Below, piece by piece: positions 40,562 to 43,230 of a stretch of DNA of 43,230 nucleotides. Within the stretch, counting starts at the first letter, position 1. Every line of letters starts with the position of its first letter. The stretch is from assembly GCA_024402495.1 (NCBI GenBank), contig JAKSTR010000017.1, positions 1 to 43,230 of the forward strand, in the 5' to 3' direction. This DNA comes from Treponemataceae bacterium (GTDB lineage Bacteria > Spirochaetota > Spirochaetia > Treponematales > Treponemataceae). The notes under the pieces are model-generated. The model made no database searches. It was not told the DNA's origin and worked only from the letters and a program-made list of their open reading frames with translations. The position numbers and the translations under genes are program-made.

Positions 40562-41416
40562 TTATTCCAGATTCAGCCTGTATTTTAAAATTGCCTGTGT
40601 TGCGATTACGTTTATCACTATGGCTGCAAAATTCAATGAAATCATCTTCCACGTCAGCTTGAACAGTAATTTTACGTTGTCTGCATGAACGGTTACCGTA
40701 TCTGTGACAAAAACTCCAAAATTTCCGCCGTGTGCAAAAATGGTTGAGTTTATGGTTGCCTTAAAAATATTGATGTATGCAATCATCAGGATTATTGCGG
40801 CAGCAGAGGCTACAAGAGTACGGTTCTTTTTGGCAAGGTGAGAAATTGCGTTTACTGCCATAATGTACATTACAACCAGCAGCGCAAGCGACAAACCGTA
40901 AAGAACGATTAACGGAAAAAAGCTGGCGAATTTAATGCCGAATTCTTCGTAAAACCTGCGTAAAAAGTCGCTCAGTTCGCTTGCAAAGTCTTTCCATTCA
41001 ATATTGCAAAGCATGAACATAATGCAGGAAACAAAAGAAGCTGCAATGTACATTAAAAACCATACGGAAAAAGTCAGAAGTCTGCCAATAATGTGTTCGG
41101 TCATTGTTACCGGCAGCGAAAAATTAAGGTAAGCTTCTTCTTCCAGCATTCCTTTCTTGAATCTTTTTTCAATAACCACAAGGGTAATAAGGAAAGCCGC
41201 AAAAAACGTGCAGCCAAAAATGGAGCCGACGGTTGCCTTAAATGTTGTATTTGAAAGTTCGTACAAAGCATCGGAAAACGAAATTCCGCAAATCAGTGCC
41301 AGAACTATCATTGCGCCATAAAGTGGCAGAATTATGCGCGTGCCGGACTTGAACTCGTATTTAAAAACTTTTCCAATCATTGGGAATGGATTTCTGATTG
41401 TTGATTTTGCTAGCAT
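40562..41416 (-). CDS. ABC transporter permease of the YtrA-type operon
   Basis: 284 residues with about six membrane segments: RIILPLYGAMIVLALICGISF, IFGCTFFAAFLITLVVI, FSVWFLMYIAASFVSCIMFMLC, FFPLIVLYGLSLALLVVMYIM, TLVASAAAIILMIAYI, and MISLNFAAIVINVIATQ. After the second comes the EEEAYLNFSLPVTMTEHIIGR segment, typical of ABC-2 permeases in GntR-linked exporters. It overlaps the ATPase gene by seven bases and they should form one transporter. Such systems usually respond to envelope stress or antibiotics; the substrate is unknown. Confidence 0.85.
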   Translation of the reverse strand: MLAKSTIRNPFPMIGKVFKYEFKSGTRIILPLYGAMIVLALICGISFSDALYELSNTTFKATVGSIFGCTFFAAFLITLVVIEKRFKKGMLEEEAYLNFSLPVTMTEHIIGRLLTFSVWFLMYIAASFVSCIMFMLCNIEWKDFASELSDFLRRFYEEFGIKFASFFPLIVLYGLSLALLVVMYIMAVNAISHLAKKNRTLVASAAAIILMIAYINIFKATINSTIFAHGGNFGVFVTDTVTVHADNVKLLFKLTWKMISLNFAAIVINVIATQAILKYRLNLE

Positions 41417-42108
41417 TTGAATTCCTCTCTAAAAAGCTGGTCAATTGACATTCCTGTTTCTTCGCGAACGTCGTCTACGTCTCCGGTACGCACGATTTTT
41501 CCGTTTTTAAGAAAAACGATGTGGTTCAGTACGTTTTCAATGTCGCTGATTAAGTGTGTTGAAATTAAAACCGTGGCATCTTCCCTGTAATTGTTTATGA
41601 TTGTGTTCAGGATGTAATCGCGCGCCGCAGGGTCAACTCCGCCAATCGGTTCGTCCAGCATGTAAAGCGGCACTTCCCGGCTCATGGTTAAAATAAGCTG
41701 AACTTTTTCCTTCGTTCCCTTGCTCATGCTTTTAAGTTTCTGCTTTACGTCAATGTTCAGGTGCCCAATCATGTCAAATGCTTTGTCTTTGCTGAAATTG
41801 GCGTAAAAATCTGCCATCATTTTTATCAAGTCTTCTGCGTTCATCCAGTCGTTCAGGTAAACTTTATCCGGCTGGTATGCCACGATTTCTTTTGTTTCAA
41901 CGCCGGGCTTTAAGCCTTCAATTGTAATTTCACCGTTTGTTGGCGTAAGCAGACCGGCTGCAAGTTTCAAAAGCGTTGTTTTTCCGCTGCCGTTTGGTCC
42001 AAGCAGCCCCACAATTGAACCTTTCGGAAGTTCCAGATTTATGCTGTCCAAAGCCGTTTTTTTCAAATAGCTTTTTGTCAGATTTTTGCATTCTAAAACC
42101 GATTCCAT
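41410..42108 (-). CDS. ABC transporter ATP-binding protein
   Basis: 232 residues. Walker A GPNGSGKTT at residues 37-45, Q-loop region VAYQPDKVYLND, a degenerate signature MSKGTKEKVQ in place of LSGGQ, Walker B YMLDEP and the H-loop STHLIS. The weak signature is typical of the YtrB-like branch of ATPases that accompany GntR regulators. Its ATG shares one base with the gntR stop (TAATG), so the three genes are translated together. It powers the permease encoded next. Confidence 0.92.
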   Translation of the reverse strand: MESVLECKNLTKSYLKKTALDSINLELPKGSIVGLLGPNGSGKTTLLKLAAGLLTPTNGEITIEGLKPGVETKEIVAYQPDKVYLNDWMNAEDLIKMMADFYANFSKDKAFDMIGHLNIDVKQKLKSMSKGTKEKVQLILTMSREVPLYMLDEPIGGVDPAARDYILNTIINNYREDATVLISTHLISDIENVLNHIVFLKNGKIVRTGDVDDVREETGMSIDQLFREEFKC

Positions 42109-42464
42109 TATTTTACCTCTCCAATCAATTTGATTACGTTTTCCCTGTCAAAACCTAGTTTTTTCATTTTTTCCAAAAATACGGAAATTTCTTCTTCTGC
42201 AATTTCCTTTTTCATTTCTGCAATTTTCTCCTTGTCGTCCGTAATAAAGCGGCCGGTCGTTCGTTCCGTGCGAATCAGACCAAGCCGTTCCAGTTCGGAA
42301 AGTGCCTTTTGCATGGTGTTAGGATTTACTTTAGCGGCAACTGCCAGATCCCTTACAGATTCCAAACGGCTTCCTTCCGGTAACTCTCCCGAAATAATTC
42401 CAGCCTTAAAAACGTCCATAAGCTGAAGGTAAATCGGTTTGTCATTTGTGAACTGATATTCCAT
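42108..42464 (-). CDS. GntR-family regulator, YtrA subfamily
   Basis: 118 residues from the ATG at 42464, chosen for GGAGA four bases upstream; the frame starts ten codons earlier without a site. The winged helix-turn-helix is at residues 10-75 (KPIYLQLMDVFKAGIISGELPEGSRLESVRDLAVAAKVNPNTMQKALSELERLGLIRTERTTGRFI). The tail is short and helical, lacking a ligand domain, which defines the YtrA branch. Such proteins repress their own operon, here with the ABC genes that follow. A likely operator overlaps the promoter at 42604-42632. Confidence 0.92.
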   Translation of the reverse strand: MEYQFTNDKPIYLQLMDVFKAGIISGELPEGSRLESVRDLAVAAKVNPNTMQKALSELERLGLIRTERTTGRFITDDKEKIAEMKKEIAEEEISVFLEKMKKLGFDRENVIKLIGEVK

Positions 42465-42603
42465 TCTTTCTCCGTAAATATCAAAATGTGCCACAAAGCC
42501 AGTCTGTTCCGGCAGGCTTTGCCATTTTTAGCGGGCTTTTGGCTTTTTATAAAAACCCGGAATTATTCATTCATCAATTTTGTTGTGTTATTGTATTAAG
42601 CGA

Positions 42604-42632
42604 ATAGTACAGTAGTACAACAAAAGTGTCAA
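42604..42632 (-). promoter_or_regulatory. Promoter and operator of the GntR-ABC operon
   Basis: On the minus strand TTGACA (42627-42632), 17 bases, TACTAT (42604-42609). A repeated TAGTAC (42605-42610 and 42613-42618) overlaps the -10 box, with a GTAC core in each half, and is the probable GntR site. The leader to the ATG is about 130 bases. Confidence 0.7.
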
Positions 42633-42694
42633 TTGAATTTGCAAAACTGCACGGCTGTATTTTTATTAGCCCAAACTTCGGGTTTTAGATATTC

Positions 42695-42758
42695 GTCATT
42701 CCAGAATCTGCGGCGGATGCTGTGCGCAGCCGCCGCAGGCTGACAAGTTCAGCATGAC
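42695..42758. repeat. GTCAT-type palindromic repeat, GC-rich stem
   Basis: The outer ends GTCAT/ATGAC are complementary and the centre has a perfect 9-bp stem CTGCGGCGG (42708-42716) with 42730-42738. The right half contains CTGACAAGTTCAGCATGAC, a motif typical of dispersed palindromes in spirochaetes and other bacteria. Confidence 0.6.
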
Positions 42759-42845
42759 TTGCTTTTACTAATCGTTTTGCCTGCGCAAAAACTGCGACTA
42801 TTTTTATAAAAGTTTGAACGGGCTTTCTGCCTTTATAGAACAAGT

Positions 42846-42915
42846 GTCATTCCAAACTTGATTTGGAATCTGTTTTTGGTTAATAAATCAGATGTTGAAT
42901 TAAATTCTGCATGAC
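42846..42915. repeat. GTCAT-type palindromic repeat, second element
   Basis: It begins GTCATTCC and ends GCATGAC, with an inner 8-bp stem ATTCCAAA (42849-42856) and TTTGGAAT (42862-42869). Together with 42695-42758 it fills much of the 567-base gap 42465-43031, which contains no other gene-like signal. Confidence 0.55.
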
Positions 42916-42954
42916 GGTATTCTCGCAAATACCAATTCTCTTATATTTTAGTAT

Positions 42955-43000
42955 TTGCCGTAAATAAAAATTTGTATTATATTTAATACGTAAAAACGTA
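42955..43000 (+). promoter_or_regulatory. Promoter and operator of the antitoxin gene
   Basis: TTGCCG (42955-42960), 17 bases, TATATT (42978-42983). The perfect dyad TACGT-AAAA-ACGTA (42987-43000) starts four bases later, over the expected transcript start, which suits autorepression by the antitoxin. Confidence 0.55.
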
Positions 43001-43031
43001 CGAAAAATAGTATCAAAAGTGGAGGTATATT

Positions 43032-43230
43032 ATGACAGCTGTAAAAAGCATTGATCTTCGTGATAATTTTAAATCTTTTTGTGACAAGGTTTTTTCTGGA
43101 GAAACACTTATAATTTCTCGTCCTAAAAATGAAAACGTTGTAATGATTTCTGAAAACGAATATAACCAGCTCCAAAAAGCTAAACGCAATGCTGAATATT
43201 TGAGTATGCTTGAACGTTCTATGGAAGAAG
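43032..43230 (+). CDS. Phd/YefM-type antitoxin, 3' partial
   Basis: The first 66 residues are in the window. The N-terminus AVKSIDLRDNFKSFCDKVFSGETLIISRP followed by ENVVMISENEYNQLQKAKRN matches the DNA-binding domain of Phd/YefM antitoxins (compare the YefM pattern of S-x-R-x2-L at the start and V-hydrophobic-hydrophobic-S-E-x-E-Y/W). GGAGG is six bases before the ATG. Such genes are usually followed by a YoeB/RelE-type toxin, which would lie beyond the window. The dyad upstream is the likely site of autoregulation. Confidence 0.82.
   Translation, partial: MTAVKSIDLRDNFKSFCDKVFSGETLIISRPKNENVVMISENEYNQLQKAKRNAEYLSMLERSMEE

Noticed and set aside
1..43230. CRISPR array, prophage or insertion sequence
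   Set aside because: No regularly spaced repeats, transposase, integrase or phage structural genes were found on either strand.

Overview
The window looks like chromosomal DNA of a spirochaete, most probably a Treponema. Supporting signs are several lipoproteins and signal-peptide proteins, a maltose-type ABC transporter whose MalF carries a long extra N-terminus, a short alanyl-tRNA synthetase without the usual C-terminal domain, and the gene run alaS / SurA-like isomerase / nusB / TPR protein / groES, which from memory resembles the Treponema pallidum order around TP1013-TP1017. Base composition is moderate to low GC with very AT-rich intergenic stretches. No rRNA, tRNA, CRISPR array, prophage or insertion sequence was recognised. 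The species assignment is inference.

Layout. (1) 1-8076: the 3' part of an outer-membrane beta-barrel gene, then malE-malF-malG (ABC sugar importer without its own ATPase) and a signal-less GH35 beta-galactosidase, which suggests uptake of galactose-containing oligosaccharides and their cleavage inside the cell. (2) 8380-14843: a tRNA dihydrouridine synthase (+); then on the minus strand a small secreted protein, adenylate kinase, a RarA ATPase fused to a methyltransferase-like domain, a lipoprotein and a beta-barrel protein. (3) 15056-19786: folD-folE2-miaB overlap by four bases each, followed by a LapA-domain membrane protein and a SPOR-domain secreted protein; the leader before folD can close on a long stem. 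(4) 20003-26865: a membrane-anchored protein with Asp-rich loops (minus) diverges from alaS, which is followed by a SurA-like isomerase, nusB and a TPR lipoprotein. (5) 26946-30804: groES (minus) diverges from a sigma-70 family gene that has a near-perfect sigma-54 (-24/-12) promoter; recG meets the sigma gene tail to tail. (6) 30934-35670: YggT-family membrane protein and dnaE (minus). (7) 35930-39713: lamin-tail-like lipoprotein and a U32-family enzyme (+). (8) 39875-42464: ssb, and a GntR-ATPase-permease operon of the YtrA type (minus). (9) The window ends in the start of a Phd/YefM antitoxin gene.

Most of the content is housekeeping: DNA replication and repair (dnaE, ssb, recG, rarA), translation and RNA modification (alaS, dus, miaB, U32), folate synthesis, protein folding and envelope functions. 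The most notable signals are regulatory. They are the sigma-54 promoter in front of an alternative sigma factor, which parallels the RpoN-RpoS cascade known in Borrelia; a set of genes with no ribosome binding site and a -10-like box 6-8 bases before the ATG, which suggests leaderless mRNAs; a non-CIRCE dyad in the groES leader; and structured leaders in front of malF and folD. I did not find a clearly novel multi-gene system.
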